Source: an uncultured Oscillospiraceae bacterium
GTDB taxonomy: Bacteria; Bacillota; Clostridia; Oscillospirales; Oscillospiraceae
Assembly: GCA_934511165.1 (NCBI GenBank)
Contig: CAKSWA010000003.1
Coordinates: 1 to 64,000, forward strand
Reading direction: 5' to 3'
Length of the DNA: 64,000 nt
The position numbers and the translations under genes were made by a program. Below are positions 33,807-42,822 of the stretch, piece by piece. Position 1 is the stretch's first letter. Every line of letters begins with the position of its first letter. The notes beneath the pieces were generated by a model. The model was not told where the DNA came from. It searched no databases and saw only the letters and a program-made list of their open reading frames with translations.

Positions 33807-36173
33807 TTACTTCAATTCCACAACGGTCACGCCGGTCTCGCCCTCGCCATAGCGGCCAAGACGGAACGATTTCACCTGCTTATTGCGGCGGAGCGACTGC
33901 TGCACCGCAGCGCGCAGAGCGCCCGTGCCCTTGCCGTGGATAATCGTCACCGTTTCGAGACGCGACTGTACCGCCGAATCGATGTACCTCTCCACGACCG
34001 GGATGGCCTCGATGGTCTCCATGCCGCGGATGTCGAGCTCGGACGATACGGCGCTCTGCCGGAGCGTCGTGCCGCGGCTCTCGGTGCGGATCGTCACGGC
34101 AGGCTTTTCGTTTTCCAGGAGCAGCACCTCGTCCTCGCGCGCTGTAACGCGCAGGATGCCCGCCTGCAAAGTAAGCGTCCGGTCGGCCGAGATGGCAAGC
34201 ACCGTTGCCTTCACGCCCATGGAGCGGATCTGCACCACGTCGCCCACCTGCACGGCACGCGCAGACTTCTTCTCCTCCGGCGCGGGCTCGTCACGCCGCA
34301 GGGAGTCCTGCGTCTCGTTGAGCTTCCGGCGCATTTCGGCGCGCGCGGCGTTGATGCGCTGGTGGTCGTTCTCCTCGTTCTGGGCAGAGCGCATCGCGTC
34401 CAGCTCGCGGAACGTGCTCTCGGCCACGGCGCGGGCGTCGGCGAGGATGTGCTCGGCCTCGCGCCGCGCCTTCTGCTCGGACTTTTCAAGCCGGATTTCA
34501 AGCTCGGCGCGCAGCTGCGCGGCCTTTTTCCGCTCTTCCTCCGCCTGGCGGAGCTGGCGGGCGGATTCGGTGCGCTCGCGGTCAAGGATCTGGCGGGTCT
34601 GTTCGAGCTTTTCGATCGTCTCTTCGAGCTTCGCGCTCGTCATGCCGACGCGTCCCTTGGCATCCTCGATGATCTCCTCCGGCAGGCCGAGCCGCTGGGA
34701 GATGGCAAAGGCGTTGGATTTGCCCGGAATGCCGAGGAGCAGCCGGTACGTCGGGCGCAGCGTGTCCACATCAAACTCGCACGAGGCGTTCATGACGCCG
34801 GGCGTGTTCGTGGCATATACCTTGAGCTCGGCATAGTGCGTCGTGGCGGCGATGACGCAGCCGCGTGCACGGGCGCTCTCGAGGATCGACACGGCGAGCG
34901 CCGCGCCCTCGACGGGATCGGTGCCAGCGCCGAGTTCGTCGAAGAGGAGGAGCGAGCCGTCGCCGCATTCCTGCAGGACGTTCACAATGTTCACCATGTG
35001 CGCTGAGAACGTGGAGAGCGACTGCTCGATGCTCTGCTCGTCGCCAATATCGGCGAGGACTTTATCAAAGATGGGGACGCAGCTTCCCTCCGCAGCGGGG
35101 ATGTGCAGGCCGCACTGCGCCATCAGGCAGAGAAGGCCGATCGTTTTGAGCGTGACGGTCTTGCCGCCGGTGTTCGGGCCGGTGATGACGAGCGTATCGT
35201 AATCCTCGCCGAGCTCCACATCGATGGGAACAGCCTTGTCCTTATCAAGCAGCGGGTGACGCGCCCGGCGCAGCCGGACGCCGCGATCGGAGAGCTCCGG
35301 CGCGCCGGCGTTGAGCTTGAAGCTGAGCTTCGCGCGGGCAAAAATGCCGTCGAGCCGCACGAGCGCGGAAAAATCGGCGTCGATATCCTCGCGGTGCGCG
35401 GCGCACTCAGCGCTGAGCTCCGCCAGAATGCGCTCGATCTCCGCCTTCTCCTTCGCCTTCAGCTCGCGGATCTCGTTGTTTGCCTTGACTGCCGCCATGG
35501 GCTCGACAAAGAGCGTTGCGCCGGAGGCGGACACATCATGCACGAGTCCCGGCACGCTGCCTTTGCATTCGGCCTTGACGGGGACAACATAGCGATCCGA
35601 GCGCGTCGTGATAATAGGATCCTGCAAAAACTTCGCCATGGATGGCGCAGAGATGATCTTCTGCAGGCTGTCGCGCACGCGCGCGGCCGCCGCGCGCATT
35701 TTGCGGCGGATGTCGGAAAGCTCGCTGCTCGCACTGTCGGCGATTTCATCCTCGCTGGGGATGGAGTTTACGATCTTGTCCTCCAGAAACCGGTTCGTCT
35801 GGAGCATTTTGAAGAGATGGTCGATGCACGTCTCTTTCTCGGTGCTCATACCGTAGGAGCGCACGGCGCGCGCGCTTTGCAGCACGCCCGCGATCTCGAG
35901 CAGTTCGCGCGGATTGAGCACGCCCCCCATGTCGGCGCGGGCGAGCGAGCCGCGCACATCGCGCAGTCCCGAAAGCGACGGGCTGCCCTTATAGACCATC
36001 ATATCCTTCGCGGCGCTCGTCTCGGCGAGCAGCCGTTCGACCTCCGCGCGGTGTACGCTCGGCACGAGCGCAAGCGCCTCCGCCTTTGCCGGTTCGGACA
36101 ACGCCTCCCCTGCGAGCATTTCCAGTACCGCCGGAAGTTCGAGAGTGTTTCTTGATTTTTCCAGTAAGTCCAT
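33807..36173 (-). CDS. mutS2: Endonuclease MutS2
   Basis: This 788-residue protein has the MutS core with Walker A in ITGPNTGGKTVTLKTIG (about residues 320-336) and Walker B LLLFDELGAGTDP. A long coiled coil (about 510-630) leads to a C-terminal Smr nuclease domain with LDIRGME and HGKGTG. MutS2 acts in recombination control or ribosome-collision rescue, not mismatch repair. The gene lies downstream of recO, separated from it by a 14-bp tandem-repeat array. Confidence 0.95.
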   Translation of the reverse strand: MDLLEKSRNTLELPAVLEMLAGEALSEPAKAEALALVPSVHRAEVERLLAETSAAKDMMVYKGSPSLSGLRDVRGSLARADMGGVLNPRELLEIAGVLQSARAVRSYGMSTEKETCIDHLFKMLQTNRFLEDKIVNSIPSEDEIADSASSELSDIRRKMRAAAARVRDSLQKIISAPSMAKFLQDPIITTRSDRYVVPVKAECKGSVPGLVHDVSASGATLFVEPMAAVKANNEIRELKAKEKAEIERILAELSAECAAHREDIDADFSALVRLDGIFARAKLSFKLNAGAPELSDRGVRLRRARHPLLDKDKAVPIDVELGEDYDTLVITGPNTGGKTVTLKTIGLLCLMAQCGLHIPAAEGSCVPIFDKVLADIGDEQSIEQSLSTFSAHMVNIVNVLQECGDGSLLLFDELGAGTDPVEGAALAVSILESARARGCVIAATTHYAELKVYATNTPGVMNASCEFDVDTLRPTYRLLLGIPGKSNAFAISQRLGLPEEIIEDAKGRVGMTSAKLEETIEKLEQTRQILDRERTESARQLRQAEEERKKAAQLRAELEIRLEKSEQKARREAEHILADARAVAESTFRELDAMRSAQNEENDHQRINAARAEMRRKLNETQDSLRRDEPAPEEKKSARAVQVGDVVQIRSMGVKATVLAISADRTLTLQAGILRVTAREDEVLLLENEKPAVTIRTESRGTTLRQSAVSSELDIRGMETIEAIPVVERYIDSAVQSRLETVTIIHGKGTGALRAAVQQSLRRNKQVKSFRLGRYGEGETGVTVVELK

Positions 36174-36196
36174 ATATGTCTCCGTTTGTCATGTGT

Positions 36197-36308
36197 GTTT
36201 ACATAATTTGTTTTACTTAATTCGTTTTACATAAAACGTTTCACATAATGCAGTTTACGTATTATGGTTTACGCAATTTTATTTACGTAACTAAGTTTAC
36301 ATAAAAAT
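36197..36308 (+). repeat. Tandem array A, eight 14-bp units
   Basis: Eight contiguous units of exactly 14 bp follow the pattern KTTTACRTAATNNN; unit starts are 36197, 36211, 36225, 36239, 36253, 36267, 36281 and 36295. The first ten positions are well conserved and the last three or four vary. A ninth GTTTAC at 36315 overlaps the recO stop codon. The array fills the AT-rich gap between recO and mutS2. Confidence 0.85.
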
Positions 36309-36316
36309 ATTATCGT

Positions 36317-37066
36317 TTACTTCAGCTGCAGCGAATGCCAGTAATCCAGCGTACCGAAGCCTCGGTCGAGCTGCGCAAGGGTGTATTCCTCGCAGGCGGC
36401 GCAGAAGCGCTCGTCGGAGGGCTCATCCAGCGTGAAGGAAAAAATCTTTTTCTCCCCCGCCGAGCACACATGGCGCATGGCCGCAAGCGATGCGCCGCAG
36501 AGCAGCACCGATTTTCCCGGTGCACCGGGTGCGCACCCGGTGCAATGGACGCCGCCGCCATAGAGACTCAGGCGCGGCTTTTCGGGCGTTCGCGAGCCGC
36601 AGTCGGTGCAGCGGTCCAGCTGCGGGGCAAAGCCCGCGAGACACATGAGCCGCAGCTCAAAAACAGCTTTGATATGCCTGGATGGATAAAGCTGCCGCGA
36701 GAGCGCGAAGAGCGCATTCAGACCCAGATGCAGAAGCGCCGTGCTGTGGCTGTCCTCATCGGACACGGCTTCCAGAAGCTCCGCCATATAGCAGCCGAGC
36801 GCATAGTCGCCGAGATCGGCGCGCAGCAAAGCAAAGTCCTCCAGCACGCTCCCCTCGGTCAGCGTATACCGGCCGCGGTTTTCAAAAAACGTCAGTTCCG
36901 ACCACGTGAGCACCTGCGACGCCGCAGAGCACTTGGAGCCCTTCCGCAGCGCGCCGCGCGCCTCCGCAGTGATTTTCCCCTCCTCTTCCGTGAGGATCGT
37001 AAGGATTTTGCTCGACTCTTTGTATTTTACCTCGCGCAGCACCAGTCCGTGCAGGGTTTTGTACAT
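36317..37066 (-). CDS. recO: DNA repair protein RecO
   Basis: This 249-residue protein has an N-terminal OB fold (GLVLREVKYKESSKILTILTEEEG) and a helical domain with a four-cysteine zinc site (CTDC...CTGC). It loads RecA with RecR in recombinational repair. Its start codon lies inside a single copy of the 14-bp repeat motif and its stop codon touches array A. Confidence 0.93.
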   Translation of the reverse strand: MYKTLHGLVLREVKYKESSKILTILTEEEGKITAEARGALRKGSKCSAASQVLTWSELTFFENRGRYTLTEGSVLEDFALLRADLGDYALGCYMAELLEAVSDEDSHSTALLHLGLNALFALSRQLYPSRHIKAVFELRLMCLAGFAPQLDRCTDCGSRTPEKPRLSLYGGGVHCTGCAPGAPGKSVLLCGASLAAMRHVCSAGEKKIFSFTLDEPSDERFCAACEEYTLAQLDRGFGTLDYWHSLQLK

Positions 37067-37075
37067 TATGTAAAC
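37065..37075 (-). repeat. Single 14-bp-family motif at the recO start
   Basis: GTTTACATAAT (minus strand) includes the first bases of the recO ATG, with AAAGG just upstream. It is identical to the consensus core of the two tandem arrays. Confidence 0.6.
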
Positions 37076-37083
37076 CTTTCATC

Positions 37084-37221
37084 TTACGACAGAGGCCACG
37101 CGGGCGCTCTGTCGTTCGTCTGTTCTTTCTTTTTTCCGCCCGTTGGGGGAATGCGGGTCAGCAGCCAGCAGAGCGGGTCGCCGGTGTCGCGGAACACATC
37201 CCAGAAAATTTTCGTATCCAT
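37084..37221 (-). CDS. yqzL: YqzL-like small protein
   Basis: This 45-residue ORF begins MDTKIFWDVFRDTGDPLCWLL and has a basic, polar tail ending APAWPLS. YqzL proteins of Firmicutes are about 45-50 residues, share the WxxFxxTGxxxxYLL-type start, and lie between era and recO, exactly as here. Function is unknown. The ribosome-binding site is weak (GGGGGAAA about 10 bases upstream). Confidence 0.7.
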   Translation of the reverse strand: MDTKIFWDVFRDTGDPLCWLLTRIPPTGGKKKEQTNDRAPAWPLS

Positions 37222-37284
37222 ACGGGAAGTTTTCCCCCGCACGTTTCGGATATGACCGGGAAAAACCGGACGGAACGGTAAATA

Positions 37285-38175
37285 TTAGTTATCCGTGTAG
37301 CCAAAGTTGCGCAGAAGCGAATTGGAATCGCGCCACTTTTCCTTGACCTTCACCCACGTCTGCAAAAAGACCTTTGTGCCCATGAATTCTTCAATATCCT
37401 TCCGGGCGTCCTCGCCGATCTTTTTGAGCATTGCGCCGTGCTTGCCGATGATGATGCCTTTGTGGCTTGCCTTTTCACAGTAAATCGTCGCTTCAAGGTC
37501 GATGATGCCGTCGTCCCGCTCGGAAAAGCGCGTGATCTCCACCGCCGTGCCGTGCGGCACCTCGCGTTCAAGATTGAGCAGCAGCTTTTCGCGGATGAGC
37601 TCGGCGCAGACCTGCTTTTCGGGCTGATCGGTCGTCACGCCCTCCGGGAAAAGCGCCGGAGACTCCACCGCGAACTTGTCGAGTTCCTTGAGAAGTTCCT
37701 CCACGCCGTCGCCGGTTTTGGCAGAGATGGGGACAATGGCATTGAAGGCATACGCCTCGCTGTAGAGCGCGATAACGGCGAGGAGCTTTTCCGGCTCCAC
37801 GGTATCGAGCTTATTGATGGCGAGCACCGCCGGGCAGTTTGCCGCTTTGATGCTGGCGAGCAGCTCGCGCTCCTGCGGCCCGATGGAAGCAACCGGCTCC
37901 ACAACGAGCACCACGGCGTCCACGTCTGCAACGCTCTGGCGCACAACGCTGACCATATAGTCGCCGAGGCGCGTGCGCGGCTTGTGGAAGCCGGGGGTAT
38001 CGAGAAATACGAACTGCGTTTCGCCGCGCTGACACACGGCGGTGATGCGGTTTCGCGTCGTCTGCGGTTTGTTGGATACGATGGCGATTTTCTCTCCGGC
38101 GAGAGCGTTCGTCAGAGTGGATTTGCCGACGTTGGGCCGTCCGCAGATGGTGATCATGGCAGTTTTAGAAATCAT
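37285..38175 (-). CDS. era: GTPase Era
   Basis: This 296-residue protein couples GTP hydrolysis to 16S rRNA 3'-end maturation. G1 is GRPNVGKST near residues 12-20, G3 is DTPG, and G4 is NKLD. The C-terminal KH domain (about 200-290) includes IIIGKHGAMLKKIGEDAR. It overlaps ybeY by 11 bp, a conserved pairing of two 16S rRNA maturation factors. Confidence 0.97.
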   Translation of the reverse strand: MISKTAMITICGRPNVGKSTLTNALAGEKIAIVSNKPQTTRNRITAVCQRGETQFVFLDTPGFHKPRTRLGDYMVSVVRQSVADVDAVVLVVEPVASIGPQERELLASIKAANCPAVLAINKLDTVEPEKLLAVIALYSEAYAFNAIVPISAKTGDGVEELLKELDKFAVESPALFPEGVTTDQPEKQVCAELIREKLLLNLEREVPHGTAVEITRFSERDDGIIDLEATIYCEKASHKGIIIGKHGAMLKKIGEDARKDIEEFMGTKVFLQTWVKVKEKWRDSNSLLRNFGYTDN

Positions 38176-38620
38176 AGCCGAGCTCCTTCATAATGGCTTT
38201 TTCTCTTGCGCGCATTTTGGCTTTTTCCTCGCCCTCGTCGAGATGGTCGTAGCCGAGCAGATGCAGCACGGAGTGCACCGTGAGATACTGCGCCTCGTGC
38301 TTAAATCCGCCGCCGTACTCCTCGCCCTGCGCTTCGGCACGCTCGAGCGAGAGGACCATGTCGCCGAGATAGCGGCGGTTCGTGTCATAGTCCATTTCGT
38401 CGATCGGGAACGAGAGCACGTCCGTCGGCCGGTCCACGCCGCGCTGCTCGCGGTTGATGGCGTGGATGCCCTCGTCGTTCGTGAGCGTAACGCCGATCTC
38501 GCACGGCTCGTCCACGCCCTCGGCGCGCAGCGCTGCGGCGGCGGCCTTCTTCACGAGCGCGGCCGTCTCCGGGTGGCCGAGACCGCGCTTTTCCCGGTAA
38601 ATGTAGAATTTATGCTGCAT
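38165..38620 (-). CDS. ybeY: Endoribonuclease YbeY
   Basis: This 151-residue zinc metallo-RNase has the HxxxHxxxxxH site in VHSVLHLLGYDHLDEGE. It works in 16S rRNA 3' processing and ribosome quality control. It lies between phoH and era in the usual order. Confidence 0.95.
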   Translation of the reverse strand: MQHKFYIYREKRGLGHPETAALVKKAAAAALRAEGVDEPCEIGVTLTNDEGIHAINREQRGVDRPTDVLSFPIDEMDYDTNRRYLGDMVLSLERAEAQGEEYGGGFKHEAQYLTVHSVLHLLGYDHLDEGEEKAKMRAREKAIMKELGYDF

Positions 38621-38622
38621 CG

Positions 38623-39657
38623 TTATTTCCTCTTGTAGTTATTGTATCCGCTATTGTCCCGGCGCTGCGGCGCGGCGGTTTTCTTCTCCCGCTCCACGGC
38701 GGCAGCGGCGGCCTTTTCGTGCTTTTCATAGGCGGCAATGATCTGCTGCACAAGTGCGTGGCGCACAACGTCCGCGCCGGTGAAGCGGCAGATGGCGATA
38801 TCTTCCACGCCGTCGAGCACCTTCATCGCTTCCTTGAGGCCGGACGCCTTGTCCGCCGGGAGGTCGATCTGCGTCACGTCGCCGGTGATGACCATTTTGC
38901 TGTTGAAGCCAAGGCGCGTGAGGAACATTTTCATCTGCTCGCGCGAGGTGTTCTGCGCCTCGTCGAGAATGATGAAGCTGTCGTCGAGCGTGCGGCCGCG
39001 CATGTACGCGAGCGGTGCTACCTCGATATTGCCCTTTTCAAGATAGGTATTATAGGTCTCCGGCCCGAGCATATCAAAGAGCGCGTCGTACAGCGGGCGC
39101 AGGTACGGATCGACCTTGCTCTGCAGATCGCCGGGCAGGAAGCCGAGCCGCTCGCCCGCCTCCACCGCCGGGCGCGTGAGGATGATGCGATTAACGCTCT
39201 TTTCGCGGAATGCCGCCACCGCCGCGGCCACGGCGAGATACGTTTTGCCCGTACCGGCGGGGCCGATGCCGAGCGTCACGGTATTCTCGCGGATGGCCTG
39301 CACATACGCCTTCTGGCCGAGCGTTTTCGGCTTGACCGGGCGGCCCTTCGCCGTGATGCAGACAACGCCGCTGTCCAGCTCGCGGATCTGATCCTCCTGT
39401 CCGGAGCGGATCATGCCGATCACATAGCGCACGCGCTGTTCGTCCACGGTCTCGCCGCGCGCGGCGAGCATCAGCAGGTTCTGCACCGCCTTTTCCGCGG
39501 ATACCACGTCCTCCGGCTCGCCGGAGATCTTCAGCTCCGCGTCCCGGTCCGTGACACAGACGTTCCACTCTTTTTCAATGATGTGCAGATTCTGGTCGAA
39601 CGAGCCGAAAACATTGAGAATGTCCTCGACACGCTCGGCGGAAATGATTCGTTCCAT
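38623..39657 (-). CDS. phoH: PhoH-like ATPase (YbeZ type)
   Basis: This protein of about 344 residues has an N-terminal KH-like region and a RecA-like ATPase domain with Walker A GPAGTGKTYLAVAAA. Walker B lies near DSFIILDEAQN. It is thought to be an RNA helicase partner of YbeY. ATG 39657, preceded by AGGAG, is preferred to the longer frame. Confidence 0.93.
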   Translation of the reverse strand: MERIISAERVEDILNVFGSFDQNLHIIEKEWNVCVTDRDAELKISGEPEDVVSAEKAVQNLLMLAARGETVDEQRVRYVIGMIRSGQEDQIRELDSGVVCITAKGRPVKPKTLGQKAYVQAIRENTVTLGIGPAGTGKTYLAVAAAVAAFREKSVNRIILTRPAVEAGERLGFLPGDLQSKVDPYLRPLYDALFDMLGPETYNTYLEKGNIEVAPLAYMRGRTLDDSFIILDEAQNTSREQMKMFLTRLGFNSKMVITGDVTQIDLPADKASGLKEAMKVLDGVEDIAICRFTGADVVRHALVQQIIAAYEKHEKAAAAAVEREKKTAAPQRRDNSGYNNYKRK

Positions 39658-39682
39658 GGATTCTCCTGTATTCTTCATCCGG

Positions 39683-40879
39683 TCATGGCCGGAGAGTTTC
39701 TTCGTCGATGCGCTCCTCGCACTCACACCGCAGCGTGAGCGTAAGCATGCCGTTCTCCTCGGATTCGGTAAAGTACTCTGAGATCACTTTGCCCGTCTCG
39801 CCAATCCGCTCCTGGAGCGCGGCGCGCAGCTCTTCTTCGAGCGCAGCGCGCACCGCCGTACGGGAAAGCGGCTCCTCGGTGAGCACATACGGTCGCACCG
39901 TATCCAGCGCGACGGCAGCGGGCAGGGAAAACACGTCTTTTATGCCCAGCCGCCATATCTTTGTAATTTTATCACACTCCATACCGGAAATTCCACTATC
40001 CGCGTAAAAATTTATTCTCGTATCGCCGAGAAGGAGGGCGAATCGATACCGCGCCGCGCCCACCGCCTCTTTTCGACTGGTCACGAGCGGCGCGGAGGCC
40101 GTGAGCTCGTACCAGGTGTGCGCCGTAATCTCGGCGCGGGCGTGGACAAAGCGCGTCTCTCCGCCGCGCGCAGCGCGCTCGGCGCTCACGAGCGTCTGTC
40201 CGGTCGTGACGGCGTCGCCGCGCGAGACAAGCGTCTCCCCCTCGAATACATGGATTTCCGTTATGACCCCGGAGCGCGACGCCGTCACGTCCGCGGCCTG
40301 CCGCGGATCGGTGATCTCCGGCTTTTCCACCGCGGCGCGCACCTCCACGCTTGCACTGCTCCCCCGGACGTTTACCGCGAGCCAGCAAAGCCCCGGCAGC
40401 TCCGCGAGCGCGCGCGAGCGGATGCGCTCGCCACGAAAGCCCGGCCAGAAGCTCCCGACGCCGATCCCCTGCCCGGCAAGCGTGCGGAGGATCACGGCGT
40501 CCGGGATATCCGAATCGTTCTCCGTTACGCGGATGTCCCAGACAAAGAGCGATGAGACAAGGATCGCCGCGGCAACCGCAGCGGCGCACAGCGCCGCCCA
40601 CCGCCGGCGGTGCAGAAAATTCTTCCACACCGGCCTCCCGCGCACGGACAGCACCGCAACATCGCAGCCGCAGCGCGGCGCAAGGGCTTTGACGCGCCCG
40701 GCATCGGCGGCAAAGATCAGCGCGCGGCACGTGATGAGATCGTCCGACTCCACACCTTCAACGGTGATCCGCTCGCGGATGCAGGCATTCACCAGCTTCC
40801 ACGGCGCCGCCCCCGTAATTCGTATTTCCGCAACGCCGCGCAGAAGACGCTCAACGCGCCCGGTTTTTCCCTTACGCAT
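39683..40879 (-). CDS. yqfD: Sporulation protein YqfD
   Basis: This 398-residue protein has a membrane helix at about residues 92-112 and a large external region with beta-barrel/biotinyl-lipoyl-like stretches (SRSGVITEIHVFEGETLVSRGDAV). It matches YqfD, a mother-cell protein under sigma-E control in Bacillus needed for efficient sporulation. It overlaps yqfC by 8 bp. Confidence 0.9.
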   Translation of the reverse strand: MRKGKTGRVERLLRGVAEIRITGAAPWKLVNACIRERITVEGVESDDLITCRALIFAADAGRVKALAPRCGCDVAVLSVRGRPVWKNFLHRRRWAALCAAAVAAAILVSSLFVWDIRVTENDSDIPDAVILRTLAGQGIGVGSFWPGFRGERIRSRALAELPGLCWLAVNVRGSSASVEVRAAVEKPEITDPRQAADVTASRSGVITEIHVFEGETLVSRGDAVTTGQTLVSAERAARGGETRFVHARAEITAHTWYELTASAPLVTSRKEAVGAARYRFALLLGDTRINFYADSGISGMECDKITKIWRLGIKDVFSLPAAVALDTVRPYVLTEEPLSRTAVRAALEEELRAALQERIGETGKVISEYFTESEENGMLTLTLRCECEERIDEETLRP

Positions 40880-41141
40880 ATTCCACCGCGGCGATCCGCC
40901 CGGTCACGATCAATGTGTCCCGGTCCATGGCGTGCAGCGTCAGCTCCGCGCCGAGAATGCGCACTCTCCCGGCGGCGGCGCTCACTTCGACGCTCTGCGC
41001 GTCGTAGCCGAGCAGCCCGCGGTGATGCTCCACCACGGCGCGGCGCCGTCCAATAAGCGTCACGCGCAGCGCGTCGGATACTGCCTCCTCCGGCAGTTCG
41101 AGCGAATCGGCAAGATCCGCTACCGTATCGCGTAATTTCAT
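40872..41141 (-). CDS. yqfC: Sporulation protein YqfC
   Basis: This 89-residue protein is of the YabP/YqfC family. Conserved features are the central GLLGYDAQSVEV and the C-terminal VTGRIAAVEY. The ATG at 41141 follows GGGGGAGG. Always paired with yqfD in spore formers. Confidence 0.9.
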   Translation of the reverse strand: MKLRDTVADLADSLELPEEAVSDALRVTLIGRRRAVVEHHRGLLGYDAQSVEVSAAAGRVRILGAELTLHAMDRDTLIVTGRIAAVEYA

Positions 41142-41225
41142 AGCACCGCCTCCCCCGTCCATCTTATGAGCATGGCGGTGCGTACATGCCGCATGAACCG
41201 CCCGCGCCGGACATAGAGTAACGGT

Positions 41226-42179
41226 ATGAAAAAACGCCTTTTCGGATACGCCGCAGGTGCGGCGCTCTTTCTTCTCTTTCTCTTCTCCTCGGCCGAGGCG
41301 CGGCAGGGCGCAGCCGAAGGGCTGCGGCTATGGGGTACGCTTCTTGTGCCGTCCCTCCTGCCGTATTTTGCCGCCGCCGGGCTGCTCACACGACTCGGCG
41401 CGGTGGAAGCGCTCGCGCGGCGTCTTGCCCCGGCCGCGACGCGGCTCTTCGGCGTGAGCGGCGCGGGCGCGGCGGTATTTCTGCTCGGGCTTTCCGGCGG
41501 ATATCCGCTCGGTGCGGCAAGCATCGGGGCGCTTTATCAAAGCGGCACAATTCCGAAGGACGAGGCCGAGCATCTTCTCGCCTTCTGCGATAATTCCGGC
41601 CCGGCGTTCGCCACGGGCGCGCTCGGCGTTGGTGTGTTCGGCTCCGCCGGATGGGGGCTGCTGCTCTGGGGCATCCATGCTTTCTCCGCGGCTGCAGTCG
41701 GCATTCTCTTCCGCCGGAAACCGTCCAGCGAAACGCGCGAGCCCCCGGCGCAGCCGCCGATGGGCTTCGGCGCGGCGCTCGGCAGCGCCGTCACCGCCGC
41801 AGGGCAGACGCTTATGCAGATTGGCGCCTATGTAATTTTCTTTTCGGCGCTGCTTGCCTCGCTCGGAACCTTTGGCTTCCCGGACGCGCTCGCCGGGGAG
41901 CTCGCACTCCGCACCGGAGCGCCGCTCTCCCTTTTCCGCGCGCTCTTCACCGGCGCGCTGGAGCTCTCCAGCGGCATTGGAGTCATGGCGGGCATGCCGC
42001 TCACGCCCGGAAGCTTTGCCCTTGGTGCTTTTCTGCTGAGCTGGGGCGGGCTGTGCGTCCACGGGCAGGCCGGAGCCGCCGCAAGCGGTCTCGAAACGCG
42101 AAAACGCCTCGGAGGAAAGTTCCTCCAGGGCGTTTTCTCTGCGGCATTCGCCTATATCGCCGCTTTAATAATTATGTAA
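41226..42179 (+). CDS. ylbJ: Sporulation integral membrane protein YlbJ
   Basis: This 317-residue protein has about eight membrane helices and the nucleoside-recognition (Gate) motifs GLSGGYPLGAASIGALY and FCDNSGPAFATGALG. In Bacillus, YlbJ (SpoVV) sits in the outer forespore membrane and helps move dipicolinic acid. It diverges from yqfC. Its TAA stop is the first unit of array B. Confidence 0.85.
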   Translation: MKKRLFGYAAGAALFLLFLFSSAEARQGAAEGLRLWGTLLVPSLLPYFAAAGLLTRLGAVEALARRLAPAATRLFGVSGAGAAVFLLGLSGGYPLGAASIGALYQSGTIPKDEAEHLLAFCDNSGPAFATGALGVGVFGSAGWGLLLWGIHAFSAAAVGILFRRKPSSETREPPAQPPMGFGAALGSAVTAAGQTLMQIGAYVIFFSALLASLGTFGFPDALAGELALRTGAPLSLFRALFTGALELSSGIGVMAGMPLTPGSFALGAFLLSWGGLCVHGQAGAAASGLETRKRLGGKFLQGVFSAAFAYIAALIIM

Positions 42180-42240
42180 ATCAAATTATGTTTATCGAAT
42201 TATGTAATTCTCATTACGTTAATCAAATTATGTAAACTTA
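42171..42240 (-). repeat. Tandem array B, five 14-bp units
   Basis: Five contiguous units of exactly 14 bp start at 42171, 42185, 42199, 42213 and 42227 and read ATTATGTAAAYNNN on the plus strand, the reverse complement of array A. It spans the whole gap between ylbJ and the convergent chromate-transporter gene and overlaps the stop codons of both. Confidence 0.85.
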
Positions 42241-42822
42241 TACTCCGCCAAGCCGGAAAACGATACCCACGACGGCAGCAAGGGCAAGGAACACAACGGG
42301 GTGCAGCTTTTTCAATGGCTTCACCAGATTGGTAAGCACCCAGATCACGGCAAAAAGGAGCAGGTTTTTCCACTGGATAAGATCAGCAAGCCGATACGTG
42401 GCGCGGTAAGCGTCGAGATTCACGAGCACCAGCAGGAATACCGACCATCCCGCCGCGGCAATGAGCCCGGTGGAGGCCGGGTGGAGCGTGTAGAACGCGG
42501 CATCCACGTATTTGTTCGTACGGAAGGCCTGCAGCGCCATGGCGATGAGCACGATGACGATCACGCTCGGGGTGACAAGGCCGAGCGTCGCCACGACGCC
42601 GCCGAGAACGCCGGCGCAGTCAAAGCCCGCATAGGTCGCCATGTTGACGCCGATGGGGCCGGGCGTGGACTCGGATACGGCGAGCATGTTCGCCACATCC
42701 GCTGTGCTGAACCAGCCGGTCTTTGCGCCGAGAGAATAGAGGAACGGGAGCGTGGCAAGGCCGCCGCCGACGGAAAACAGCCCGACCTTGAAAAACTCCC
42801 AGAACAGACGAAGGTAGATCAT
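42238..42822 (-). CDS. Chromate transporter family protein, half 2
   Basis: This 194-residue membrane protein is of the CHR family, with FKVGLFSVGGGLATLPFL near the N-terminus and SESTPGPIGVNMATYAGF. Short CHR proteins occur as adjacent pairs that together form the equivalent of one long ChrA. Start 42822 has GGAGGG upstream and overlaps the stop of its partner. Chromate may not be the physiological substrate. Confidence 0.88.
   Translation of the reverse strand: MIYLRLFWEFFKVGLFSVGGGLATLPFLYSLGAKTGWFSTADVANMLAVSESTPGPIGVNMATYAGFDCAGVLGGVVATLGLVTPSVIVIVLIAMALQAFRTNKYVDAAFYTLHPASTGLIAAAGWSVFLLVLVNLDAYRATYRLADLIQWKNLLLFAVIWVLTNLVKPLKKLHPVVFLALAAVVGIVFRLGGV

Noticed and set aside
36197..36308. 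Array A as a CRISPR
   Set aside because: Units are 14 bp without separate spacers, and there are no cas genes.
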